DNA of 14,901 bases from Flavobacterium sp. (GTDB lineage: Bacteria > Bacteroidota > Bacteroidia > Flavobacteriales > Flavobacteriaceae), in the NCBI GenBank assembly GCA_030152225.1, contig JASLHL010000084.1:1-14901 (forward strand), in the 5' to 3' direction. A program made the translations under genes and the position numbers. Position 1 is the stretch's first letter; the number at the start of each line of letters is the position of its first letter. Under the pieces are notes generated by a model. That model had not been told where the DNA came from. It saw only the letters and a program-made list of their open reading frames with translations, and ran no database searches. This document shows, piece by piece, positions 7,352-14,373 of the stretch.

Positions 7352-8008
7352 ATGCCAAGGGTTTTATCAACGCGGATCTTAAGCGATGCACATCGTCAAC
7401 TCTTCCATACATCCAATGTACAATGGGTGGAGAAGGACTTCATAGCGATCGAACCTCAAGCATTTACAGTAGAGGCCGTTCGAGATTTGGTGGTGTTTAC
7501 CAGTCAAAACGCGGTGAAAAGCGTCTTGAATAATCCCCATGCCCAGCTGTTAAAAACAAAACCAGCCATTTGTGTAGGGGTGAAAACAAAAGCCCTTTTA
7601 GAACAAGAGGGCTGGGAAGTGAAGGCATGGACACATTATGCTAAAGAGTTAACTGCAGTGATTGAACGCGATTTTTTTTCTTGTAGTTTTTCTTTTTGCT
7701 GTGGCAATATTAGGCGCGAAACCTTGCCTGCCTTTTTTAAACAACACAACCTCATATTTGATGAGTATGAGGCGTATCAAACGGTAAAACAGCCCCATAC
7801 GCTTCAAAATAAAGTTGAGGGGATCTGTTTTTATAGCCCATCGGCAATTGAAAGTTTTTTGCAAAACAATCAAGTAACAACCGAAGTTTGCTTTTGTATT
7901 GGCGATACAACTGCAGACGCACTCAAAGGAATTACAACGCAAATCGTCGTAGCAAGTCAACCGACTATCGAAGCTACTTTATCGGCTTGCTTAGCATATT
8001 ATAAATAG
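7352..8008 (+). CDS. hemD: Uroporphyrinogen-III synthase
   Basis: At 218 residues this would be the enzyme that inverts ring D of hydroxymethylbilane and closes it to uroporphyrinogen III. The family is poorly conserved. What supports the call is the two-lobed pattern, with VVFTSQNAVKSVL (47-59) in the first half and CFYSPSAIESFL with FCIGDTTADAL in the second half, which match known family blocks, and the position exactly between hemC and hemE. It is somewhat shorter than the usual 240-260 residues. A run of eight T at 7672-7679 lies inside the gene; the frame stays open through it. Without the context I would be less sure. Confidence 0.88.
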   Translation: MPRVLSTRILSDAHRQLFHTSNVQWVEKDFIAIEPQAFTVEAVRDLVVFTSQNAVKSVLNNPHAQLLKTKPAICVGVKTKALLEQEGWEVKAWTHYAKELTAVIERDFFSCSFSFCCGNIRRETLPAFFKQHNLIFDEYEAYQTVKQPHTLQNKVEGICFYSPSAIESFLQNNQVTTEVCFCIGDTTADALKGITTQIVVASQPTIEATLSACLAYYK

Positions 8009-8044
8009 TGTCAGCTAAAATTGACGTACTTAAATGGTTTAGAA

Positions 8045-9073
8045 ATGATTAAAAATGATTTATTCTTAAGAGCTTTAAAAGGAGAAACGGTGGAAAGACC
8101 ACCTGTTTGGATGATGCGTCAAGCCGGTAGATACCTACCCGAATTCCGCGCTTTACGAGATAAATATGATTTTTTTACCCGTTGTAGAATGCCTGAAATC
8201 GCAGCTGAAATTACAGTACAACCGATTCGTATTGTAAAACCAGATGCCGCTATTCTATTTTCTGATATTTTAGTTGTGCCACAAGCGATGAATATCGATG
8301 TGGAAATGAGACCAGGTGTAGGACCTTGGGTTCCTAATCCCATTCGCTCTGCCAAAGATGTGGAACAAGTAATTATTCCAAATATCGAAGAAACCTTGGG
8401 CTATGTGATGGATGCCATCAAAGTAACCAAAGAAATGTTGAATGATGAAGTGCCGTTAATTGGATTTGCAGGTTCGCCTTGGACGATCTTCTGCTATGCT
8501 GTAGAAGGAAAGGGATCTAAGAGCTTTGACCTTGCCAAAGGATTCTGTTTTTCTGATCCAGTAGCTGCCCATACATTATTGCAAAAAATTACGGATACCA
8601 CTATCTTATACTTAAAAGAAAAAGTAAAAGCAGGAGTAAATGCTGTACAGATCTTTGATTCATGGGGAGGAATGCTTTCACCAGTGGACTACCAAGAGTT
8701 TTCGTGGAAATACATCAACCAAATTGTCGAGGCTTTAGCTGAAATTACCCCTGTTATCGTATTCGGTAAAGGATGTTGGTTTGCCCTTCCTGAAATGGCG
8801 CAATCCAAAGCTTCTGCTTTAGGTGTTGACTGGACCTGTAGCCCACAAAATGCGCGTTTATTCACCGGAGGAAACATTACACTTCAAGGAAACTTTGACC
8901 CAAGTCGATTGATGTCGCCAATTCCGACCATTAAGAAAATGGTACACGAAATGATTGACGCTTTCGGAAAAGATAAGTATATCGTGAATTTAGGACATGG
9001 TATTTTACCTCACATCCCCGTAGATCACGCCAAAGCTTTTATCGAAGCGGTAAAAGAATACGAACAAAAATAA
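8045..9073 (+). CDS. hemE: Uroporphyrinogen decarboxylase
   Basis: This 342-residue cytoplasmic enzyme removes four carboxyl groups from the acetate side chains of uroporphyrinogen III to give coproporphyrinogen III. The signature [17 protein letters not shown] (19-35) holds the substrate arginines R25 and R29. The catalytic aspartate is D74 in LFSDILVVP. Other conserved blocks are [18 protein letters not shown] and [14 protein letters not shown] near the C-terminus. I use the ATG at 8045 ([11 protein letters not shown]), which matches the family start. A TTG at 8021 would add eight residues with no family counterpart. It follows hemD after 36 bp. Confidence 0.97.
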   Translation: MIKNDLFLRALKGETVERPPVWMMRQAGRYLPEFRALRDKYDFFTRCRMPEIAAEITVQPIRIVKPDAAILFSDILVVPQAMNIDVEMRPGVGPWVPNPIRSAKDVEQVIIPNIEETLGYVMDAIKVTKEMLNDEVPLIGFAGSPWTIFCYAVEGKGSKSFDLAKGFCFSDPVAAHTLLQKITDTTILYLKEKVKAGVNAVQIFDSWGGMLSPVDYQEFSWKYINQIVEALAEITPVIVFGKGCWFALPEMAQSKASALGVDWTCSPQNARLFTGGNITLQGNFDPSRLMSPIPTIKKMVHEMIDAFGKDKYIVNLGHGILPHIPVDHAKAFIEAVKEYEQK

Positions 9074-9088
9074 AAGAAATCACCCAAG

Positions 9089-9119
9089 AAAGGTTAACGC
9101 AACTGCCGAAACCTTTTTT
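9089..9119 (+). terminator. Weak hairpin with T-tract between hemE and the next gene
   Basis: AAAGGTT (9089-9095) can pair with AACCTTT (9110-9116) around a 14-base loop, followed by T to 9119. The stem is short and the loop large, so it would at most be a partial terminator or attenuator lowering expression of the downstream half of the operon. It lies in the 64-bp gap after hemE, the widest gap inside the operon. Confidence 0.35.
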
Positions 9120-9137
9120 GTTTTTATCGAATGACCT

Positions 9138-9497
9138 ATGTTAAACAAAGGAGTTAAAAGCGAAGAAGACAGACGTATAGAATCGATTGTCGTAAAACTT
9201 TCATCGATTGGATTTGTTCCCGATGATCTAAAAGTAAAAGAGGAAATTGACAAAGAATTAGCAAAAATAGGGTTAACCTACGCTATTTTGTTTGAAATGG
9301 AGGCTACAGCTTTGAATCAACAGTTGTTGCAATTCAATTTTGGATGGGATCGCATGGAACAATTTGCCGATGTACTCGTTAACTGGTCCAAAGAAGAAGA
9401 GCAATTCAAAGCCAAAGCGAAAAGTTTATATGCCTTTATTCAAAAGGAAAGTAAAGCCTTTTCCTTTGAAATCATGGCTAAAATTGCACAATTATAA
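9138..9497 (+). CDS. Uncharacterised small soluble protein in hem operon
   Basis: I do not recognise this 119-residue protein. It has no signal peptide and no membrane segment, and is rich in charged residues (many Lys and Glu), so it is likely cytoplasmic and mostly helical. Visible features are a first helix-rich region with SEEDRRIESIVVKLSSIGFVP, a middle segment with FNFGWDRMEQFADVLVNW, and a last lysine-rich helix. There are no cysteines and no obvious metal- or nucleotide-binding motif. It starts at the ATG at 9138 and is followed after four bases by another small unknown gene. Its place between hemE and hemF suggests a role tied to porphyrin synthesis or a partner of the next protein, but that is only inference from position. 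Confidence 0.75.
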   Translation: MLNKGVKSEEDRRIESIVVKLSSIGFVPDDLKVKEEIDKELAKIGLTYAILFEMEATALNQQLLQFNFGWDRMEQFADVLVNWSKEEEQFKAKAKSLYAFIQKESKAFSFEIMAKIAQL

Positions 9498-9501
9498 ATA
9501 G

Positions 9502-9801
9502 ATGATGCGCTATTTGAGAGGGGGAATTATAGGAGGATTCAGTTTATGGTGCGTGATACTAGCTATGCTCATGTATGTAAATCTCATTCATAGTCGCGAA
9601 CCTTTTTGCCCGGAGCATATACCCAATAACCATTTCTTTTGGGTGCTAAGTGGTAGCGCAATGTTAGCTTACCTCTTGCTGTTTGGAATAAACACAATAG
9701 CACGTAAGAATAAAACAAAACAATTTAGGATTATCACTTATTTGTATCTTAGTTTCCTGTTGCTATTGGGACTAGGGTATGCTGTAGACTATATACTATG
9801 A
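9502..9801 (+). CDS. Uncharacterised small membrane protein in hem operon
   Basis: This is a 99-residue integral membrane protein of unknown function. Three hydrophobic spans are visible: about 8-28 (after MMRYLRGG), about 45-66 (FFWVLSGSAMLAYLLLFGINTI) and about 77-99. Between spans one and two is a loop with SREPFCPEHIPNNHF, which holds one cysteine and two histidines. Between spans two and three is a basic segment (ARKNKTKQFR), which should face the cytoplasm. The start is one of two adjacent ATG codons at 9502 and 9505. Its stop overlaps the hemF start as ATGA (9798-9801), so its translation is likely coupled to hemF. A role near the oxygen-dependent HemF step or in membrane handling of porphyrins is possible but unproven. 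Confidence 0.75.
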   Translation: MMRYLRGGIIGGFSLWCVILAMLMYVNLIHSREPFCPEHIPNNHFFWVLSGSAMLAYLLLFGINTIARKNKTKQFRIITYLYLSFLLLLGLGYAVDYIL

Positions 9802-10718
9802 AAGAACAATTTTATCAATATATACAGCAACTCCAAGATCAAATCACCACGCGATTAGAAGAAGTAGATGGAGAGGCTAAATTCCAACAAGACCTTTGGG
9901 AACGTCCCGGAGGAGGAGGAGGAAGAACACGTGTGATTGAAAACGGACGTGTCTTTGAAAAAGGAGGAGTGAATATCTCTGCTGTACACGGAGCATTACC
10001 CGCAACGATGCAAAAGTATTTTAACGTAGGTGATGTTGATTTTTATGCCTGTGGATTAAGCTTAGTCATTCACCCAAAGAGTCCAATGGTGCCAACAGTA
10101 CATGCCAATTGGCGTTATTTTGAGATGTATGACAAACAAGGACATGTCGTGCGTTCTTGGTTTGGTGGAGGACAAGATTTAACCCCTTACTATCTGTTTG
10201 AAGAAGACGCTATTCACTTTCATCAAATTTGTAAAATGGCTTGTGATCAACACGATGTTGCGTTTTACCCACAGTATAAAAAGCAATGCGATGAATACTT
10301 TTGGAATGCACACCGAAATGAAGCCCGTGGAATAGGAGGTTTATTCTTCGATCGACTGGAAGAAACGGCCGAAAAAACAACCCAACAATGGTATGATTTT
10401 GTTACTACCGTAGGGAATAGCTTTTTAAAAGCTTATGTGCCTATTGTCGAAAAACGCAAAATAATAGCTTATACAGAGGAACAACGTACATGGCAAGAAA
10501 TCCGACGTGGGCGTTATGTAGAATTTAATTTAGTACACGATAAAGGAACGCTGTTTGGACTAAAAACCAATGGGCGTATCGAATCTATTTTGATGAGTTT
10601 ACCACCTCATGTGCAATGGGTCTACGACCATCAACCCGAAGAAGGAAGCGAAGAAGCAAAATTGCTAGCAGTATTAGCTAATCCAATAGAGTGGATAACA
10701 GTAAATAGTAAGCTGTAA
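9798..10718 (+). CDS. hemF: Oxygen-dependent coproporphyrinogen III oxidase
   Basis: This 306-residue cytoplasmic enzyme uses O2 to decarboxylate two propionate groups of coproporphyrinogen III, giving protoporphyrinogen IX. Signature blocks are all present: FQQDLWERPGGGGGRTRV (29-46), VNISAVHG (58-65), HANWRYFEM (102-110), WFGGGQDLTPYYL (121-133), HRNEARGIGGLFFD (172-185) and the C-terminal RRGRYVEFNLVHDKGT. The length is standard. Its use points to aerobic growth; the oxygen-independent HemN type is not in the window. The product is the substrate of HemJ, encoded in the opposite operon. The start codon overlaps the preceding membrane-protein stop by four bases. Confidence 0.97.
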   Translation: MKEQFYQYIQQLQDQITTRLEEVDGEAKFQQDLWERPGGGGGRTRVIENGRVFEKGGVNISAVHGALPATMQKYFNVGDVDFYACGLSLVIHPKSPMVPTVHANWRYFEMYDKQGHVVRSWFGGGQDLTPYYLFEEDAIHFHQICKMACDQHDVAFYPQYKKQCDEYFWNAHRNEARGIGGLFFDRLEETAEKTTQQWYDFVTTVGNSFLKAYVPIVEKRKIIAYTEEQRTWQEIRRGRYVEFNLVHDKGTLFGLKTNGRIESILMSLPPHVQWVYDHQPEEGSEEAKLLAVLANPIEWITVNSKL

Positions 10719-10742
10719 ACCATAAACCGTACACCGTAAACC
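10715..10742 (+). repeat. Four tandem 7-bp units across the hemF stop
   Basis: Four head-to-tail heptamers read GTAAACC (10715-10721), ATAAACC, GTACACC and GTAAACC (10736-10742). The first unit contains the hemF stop codon TAA and the rest fill most of the 31-bp gap before hemB. No function is known to me. It may be a slippage product or a small dispersed intergenic repeat. Confidence 0.7.
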
Positions 10743-10749
10743 AAATAAT

Positions 10750-11742
10750 ATGTTTCCATTACAAAGAGGTAGAAGATTAAGAACAAGTGAGTCTATTCGT
10801 AGTCTAGTAAGAGAGACGATTGTGACTCCACAAGATTTTATGTTTCCCATGTTTATTGCAGAGGGAACCAATGTAGAAGAACCTATTTTATCCATGCCAG
10901 GGATTTACAGACGATCTGTAGATTTAACGGTAAAAGAGGTAAAAGAACTATACGCTTTGGGTATTCGCGCAGTGAATATCTACGTAAAAGTGAGCGATCA
11001 TTTAAAAGACAATGCAGGAACAGAAGCATGGAATGCCAATGGATTAATGCAAACGGCGATTAAAGCGATTAAAGATGCATGTCCAGGGATGATTGTCATG
11101 CCTGACGTTGCCTTAGATCCCTATTCGATTTATGGGCACGATGGTATTATTGAAAACGGAAAAGTAGTCAATGATGCAACGGTAGATGCTTTAATGCGAA
11201 TGAGTGTTTCCCATGCAGAGGCTGGAGCTGATTTTGTAGCACCAAGTGATATGATGGATGGTCGTGTGTTGCGCATGCGTGAAGCCTTGGATCAATCGGG
11301 CTATACGGATGTGGGCATTATGAGCTATTCCGCCAAGTATGCTTCCGCGTTTTATGGACCTTTTAGAGATGCGCTTGATAGTGCTCCAAGAGCGGATGTT
11401 GAAATTCCAACGGATAAAAAAACCTATCAGATGGATTATGCTAACCGCCTAGAAGCTATTAAAGAAGCACTATATGACGTAGAAGAAGGCGCAGATATTG
11501 TGATGGTAAAACCGGGGATCGCTTATTTGGATATTGTACGTGAGGTAAAAGATGCAGTAAACGTACCTGTTTCTGTTTATCATGTATCCGGAGAATATGC
11601 CATGGTCAAAGCAGCCGCAGAAAGAGGTTGGTTGGATCACGATTTAGTGATGATGGAGCAACTAACCTGTATCAAACGCGCAGGGGCGAGTATCATCTCC
11701 ACCTATTTTGCAAAAGAAGCAGCAATCTTGCTGAATAAATAA
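10750..11742 (+). CDS. hemB: Porphobilinogen synthase (ALA dehydratase), non-zinc type
   Basis: This 330-residue cytoplasmic enzyme condenses two 5-aminolevulinate molecules into porphobilinogen. The two active-site lysines are K196 in SYSAKYASAFYGPFR and K254 in VMVKPG. The metal region DVALDPYSIYGHDG (119-132) has Ala/Asp residues where zinc enzymes have cysteines, so this should be a magnesium- or potassium-type enzyme. Length and N-terminus are normal. It is the last gene of the rightward operon although it catalyses an early step, and a strong terminator follows 5 bp after its stop. Confidence 0.97.
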   Translation: MFPLQRGRRLRTSESIRSLVRETIVTPQDFMFPMFIAEGTNVEEPILSMPGIYRRSVDLTVKEVKELYALGIRAVNIYVKVSDHLKDNAGTEAWNANGLMQTAIKAIKDACPGMIVMPDVALDPYSIYGHDGIIENGKVVNDATVDALMRMSVSHAEAGADFVAPSDMMDGRVLRMREALDQSGYTDVGIMSYSAKYASAFYGPFRDALDSAPRADVEIPTDKKTYQMDYANRLEAIKEALYDVEEGADIVMVKPGIAYLDIVREVKDAVNVPVSVYHVSGEYAMVKAAAERGWLDHDLVMMEQLTCIKRAGASIISTYFAKEAAILLNK

Positions 11743-11747
11743 AATAG

Positions 11748-11775
11748 AAAGCTCAGATTGTTCTGAGCTTTTTTT
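11748..11775 (+). terminator. Intrinsic terminator of the hemA-hemB operon
   Basis: AAAGCTCAGA (11748-11757) pairs perfectly with TCTGAGCTTT (11762-11771) around a four-base TTGT loop, followed by T to 11775. It begins five bases after the hemB stop. Confidence 0.9.
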
Positions 11776-11873
11776 GTTTTTAGTCGATGTACAGCGATCT
11801 GAATCAAGAGTCGATGTCGTTTTTTTACATAAAAAGGAGTGATTTGTGAAAGAGAGAAACAGGATTGTTTTTG

Positions 11874-11881
11874 TACATTTG
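11874..11881 (+). promoter_or_regulatory. Candidate -7 element of the cytochrome c gene
   Basis: TACATTTG matches TAnnTTTG, 25 bases before the ATG at 11907. The nearest TTTG upstream (11843-11846) is 27 bases away, longer than usual for a -33 element. Two copies of AGTCGATGT (11782-11790 and 11809-11817) lie farther upstream in the same 164-bp gap. Confidence 0.4.
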
Positions 11882-11906
11882 ATACAACAAAAAAATAAAC
11901 AACACT

Positions 11907-12320
11907 ATGCGCAATACACTCATTAAAACGATTCCTTTTTTCGTTGCCCTCCTTGTATTCTCCTGTGGAAAAAAAGAAGAAAAACAAGCCATGCCTGAAC
12001 CAGTATATGAATCAGAACGCGGCGGAGCAACCGAAATGACCCAAGCAGAAAAAATTGCACTTGGAAAGAAAATATTCGAAGGAAAAGGAACCTGTGCTTC
12101 TTGTCACTTGGCAGATAAGAAAGTCATCGGACCGAGTATTAGAGAAATTATTGAAATTTACGATAAACACGATGTTAGCCTAATCTCATTCTTGAAAGGA
12201 CAAGAAGAAGCCATTGTGGATCCTGCTCAATTTATTATTATGCAGGCCAATTTAGAGATCACCAAAAAATTGAGTGATACCGAATTAGAAGCTTTGGAAG
12301 CCTACATGCGCAGCATGTAA
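11907..12320 (+). CDS. c-type cytochrome lipoprotein
   Basis: This is a 137-residue exported mono-heme cytochrome c. The N-terminus is a lipoprotein signal peptide ending in LVFSC, so C20 is the likely lipidation site and the mature protein should be anchored in the envelope. A charged linker follows (GKKEEKQ and on). The heme is attached at C63 and C66 in CASCH, with H67 as proximal ligand. A likely distal ligand is M112 in FIIMQANLEI, and the C-terminal helix SDTELEALEAYMRS is typical of the fold. It probably shuttles electrons in respiration; the partner is not encoded here. It lies 164 bp after the hem operon behind a terminator and has its own candidate promoter, so it is probably a separate unit that uses the heme made by its neighbours. 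Confidence 0.9.
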   Translation: MRNTLIKTIPFFVALLVFSCGKKEEKQAMPEPVYESERGGATEMTQAEKIALGKKIFEGKGTCASCHLADKKVIGPSIREIIEIYDKHDVSLISFLKGQEEAIVDPAQFIIMQANLEITKKLSDTELEALEAYMRSM

Positions 12321-12354
12321 TTCATCCTATTTTACAAGTTATTGTCATCTAAAT

Positions 12355-12394
12355 AAAAAAGCTTGCGTGTAGATTCGTCACTCAAGCTTTTTTT
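12355..12394. terminator. Bidirectional terminator between convergent genes
   Basis: AAAAAAGCTTG (12355-12365) pairs with CAAGCTTTTTT (12383-12393 region). Inside it, after one mismatch, GTG pairs with CAC around a loop of about nine bases. A-tract and T-tract flank the stem, so it can end both the cytochrome c transcript and the opposing thioredoxin-like transcript. Confidence 0.8.
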
Positions 12395-12398
12395 GTTG

Positions 12399-13190
12399 TT
12401 ATAAATTCTTTTTGATTTGGTCGATTTTAATCCCTCGATTCGACGAATACACCACCTTATCATTCTTTTTGATCATCACGTAAGGAACCGCTTTGGATTT
12501 CAAATTGTAATTGGGAATCAATTGCTTGATTAAATCCTCCGAAGTAAACAACTCCCAAGGCGTTTCTAATAGCCCAAAGTTTTGGTATACAGTCCCTTCT
12601 GTATAGGTTTTGAGGTTATCTGCTGAATTAATATACAAAGCAGTAAACGGAATGCCTTGATAAGCAGGATCACTAGCCAATTGATTCAGGTCAGAATAAG
12701 CCAGCATACAAGGCCCACAAGTCGTAGACGTAATAATAAATACCCCGTCTCTAGTTAATAGCGTTGGCAAATCATAGGTTTGCCCGCTAAAAGTCGTAAA
12801 CTCAGCCACATCAGTTGTAGCAATTGCTGTATCAACTAGATTTGAGGGTTGAGTGTTGTCAAAAGAGATCGTTCCGTCTTCTTCAATAACAATCTCTCTA
12901 TTCTCCTGATCGATGATGGTGACGCGATTGTGACCACCTGTTAAATCATAAGAAAAAATTTGGTAGTACACGCCAAATTGATCCCCACTGCCTTTGCGAA
13001 GTAAATCGGAGTCAATGTATCTTAGCTTGTCCTTGGACGACATCTTCATGGTGCTTTTAAAGGCCTGTAAATCTTCCGCAGATAAGTTTTCTAGTAATAA
13101 AGGGAAGTGTTCTTTGATGTAGTTGTCTTTCTTTGATTGACCGATAGCGAGGGTCGTGCCTAAGAGAAATAAAAGTAGCGTTTTTTTCAT
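12399..13190 (-). CDS. Exported thioredoxin-like protein, CGPC active site
   Basis: This 263-residue protein has a signal peptide (MKKTLLLFLLGTTLAIGQ, no lipobox cysteine), so it acts in the periplasm. Residues about 20-130 form a region I do not recognise, with charged helices first and then beta-rich sequence (RVTIIDQENREIVIEED). The thioredoxin fold starts near 135. The redox pair is C158 and C161 in TSTTCGPCMLAY; the usual tryptophan before the first cysteine is replaced by threonine. The cis-proline is P236 in KAVPYVMI. It may reduce or shuffle disulfides. Reduction of apocytochrome c cysteines is one option given the cytochrome gene next door, but nothing in the sequence proves it. The start is preceded by a perfect inverted repeat. 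Confidence 0.85.
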   Translation of the reverse strand: MKKTLLLFLLGTTLAIGQSKKDNYIKEHFPLLLENLSAEDLQAFKSTMKMSSKDKLRYIDSDLLRKGSGDQFGVYYQIFSYDLTGGHNRVTIIDQENREIVIEEDGTISFDNTQPSNLVDTAIATTDVAEFTTFSGQTYDLPTLLTRDGVFIITSTTCGPCMLAYSDLNQLASDPAYQGIPFTALYINSADNLKTYTEGTVYQNFGLLETPWELFTSEDLIKQLIPNYNLKSKAVPYVMIKKNDKVVYSSNRGIKIDQIKKNL

Positions 13191-13196
13191 GGTTGG

Positions 13197-13229
13197 ATTG
13201 GATTATACATTTTCGCTGTATAATCCAAT
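13197..13229. repeat. Perfect 13-bp inverted repeat before the thioredoxin-like gene
   Basis: ATTGGATTATACA (13197-13209) and TGTATAATCCAAT (13217-13229) are exact reverse complements around a seven-base spacer. The near arm ends six bases from the start codon at 13190. There is no T-run on either side, so it is not an ordinary terminator. It could be a protein-binding operator or, if transcribed, a leader hairpin that hides the ribosome site. Confidence 0.75.
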
Positions 13230-13319
13230 TGGCATACCATGATTTATCTTATTTGTAACGGGTTGTTTACCAGTTTGTTGTTTTTTTGTTTTGTACAAGA
13301 CTGTTCAGTAGTGAACGCT

Positions 13320-14180
13320 TTACTGTGCGATTTTGGTTTTGTGAAATCCTTTTTTTATCGCATTGAGTGTTGCTTGATGCAATACAGTGGCATGTACTTC
13401 GTCTGGCATATAATCAAACGTCGCGTGAATCATAGGGTTTTGTTGAAGGAATGAATAGAAACGAGTCCCCACTTCGTACATCATTTCATCTTCTTCTTTG
13501 CTTGGAAGACCCACATACACATGGACCGGGTGTTTAATCTTATTCAATAAACATACCGTTGTTTCGTCTAACAATTTTTCTTCCCCCCACCAAAAACTCG
13601 GACTTACAATCACGTAATTCGAGAATACATGCGGGTGTTTGATTAAGAGGTAGGAAGACATTAATCCTGCTAAAGATTCACCAACAACTGTGCGTTCACT
13701 GGTGGTGTTGTAGTGTTGATCAATATAGGGAATCAATTCCCCTGCTAAGAAAGCAGCATAGGGTTCAGCACCTCCGTATTGAGGGAAAAAGTCCTTGCTG
13801 TATTTGAGTTGATCTAAAAAGTCAATATTCGGCACCGCAAAGGTAAAATCTCTTCTGCGGTTGACGTTTTCAATCCCCACAACAATCGCTTCTGGAAAGC
13901 GATCAACCCACGGTTGTGAATTAGCGCGGAACAACCCAGTCAGGTGGATAAAATCTTCTTCTACTCCGCCATCCAAAATGTAAACCACCGGATATTTTAC
14001 GGTATCATTGGGTTGATAGTAGGGAGGTAAATAAATGTTTATCGTTCTATTCTCGTTTAAGATGTTCGATGGTAGGGAGATAGATTCCCCCAGTGATATT
14101 TGTTGCGCTTGTATTTGCTCAAAGCTAAGTAGAGCGAACACACCCAAAGCAAGGGATACAACTTTGTTTAAAATGGTCAT
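13320..14180 (-). CDS. Exported alpha/beta-hydrolase, putative esterase family
   Basis: This is a 286-residue secreted or periplasmic hydrolase. The N-terminus from the ATG at 14180 (MTILNKVVSLALGVFALLSF, then a site near AQQ at 25-27) is a good signal peptide. A longer reading from 14279 adds 33 residues that look unlike a leader, and it would start upstream of the candidate promoter. The early block YPVVYILDGG (63-72) is typical of the putative esterase group related to IroE, BesA and YbbA. The nucleophile is S169 in VVGESLAGLMSS, and the catalytic histidine is probably H263 in PDEVHATV. An acidic residue lies between them but is not certain. Relatives include siderophore esterases and broad-range esterases, so the substrate cannot be assigned. 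Confidence 0.85.
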   Translation of the reverse strand: MTILNKVVSLALGVFALLSFEQIQAQQISLGESISLPSNILNENRTINIYLPPYYQPNDTVKYPVVYILDGGVEEDFIHLTGLFRANSQPWVDRFPEAIVVGIENVNRRRDFTFAVPNIDFLDQLKYSKDFFPQYGGAEPYAAFLAGELIPYIDQHYNTTSERTVVGESLAGLMSSYLLIKHPHVFSNYVIVSPSFWWGEEKLLDETTVCLLNKIKHPVHVYVGLPSKEEDEMMYEVGTRFYSFLQQNPMIHATFDYMPDEVHATVLHQATLNAIKKGFHKTKIAQ

Positions 14181-14200
14181 AGGTTTTAAATTAAGAAATT

Positions 14201-14208
14201 CAAAAATA
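14201..14208 (-). promoter_or_regulatory. Candidate -7 element of the hydrolase gene
   Basis: On the minus strand this reads TATTTTTG, matching TAnnTTTG, about 20 bases before the ATG at 14180. It supports that start over the longer one. No clear -33 TTG is seen. The rest of the 193-bp divergent gap (14181-14373) shows only AT-rich sequence; TATATTTC at 14331-14338 is an imperfect match that might serve the fumarase gene. Confidence 0.35.
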
Positions 14209-14373
14209 CAGAAAATGAGGGGATACGGACGAAAACCAGGAAAAAAAAGAAGGAGATTAACACAACAGATCGGTTTCAAAGCCCGATAAACAGGGGGTTA
14301 TTTAGAAACGTTCTACGGTTTTCCCATTGGTATATTTCGTAATTTTATCGAACAAAAATAAACGAATTATCCA

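Noticed and set aside
7672..7679. Run of eight T inside hemD as a possible phase-variable slippage site.
   Set aside because: The frame is open through it, one homopolymer in AT-rich DNA is common, and hemD is unlikely to be switched.
8021..8044. TTG start that would extend HemE by eight residues.
   Set aside because: The ATG at 8045 gives the standard family N-terminus, and the extension has no support.
13303..13316. Small hairpin GTTCA/TGAAC just after the hydrolase stop as its terminator.
   Set aside because: It has only five pairs and, in the minus direction, A-rich instead of T-rich sequence follows.
14181..14279. Longer start for the alpha/beta-hydrolase adding 33 residues.
   Set aside because: The added residues precede a good signal peptide and lie upstream of a candidate -7 element.
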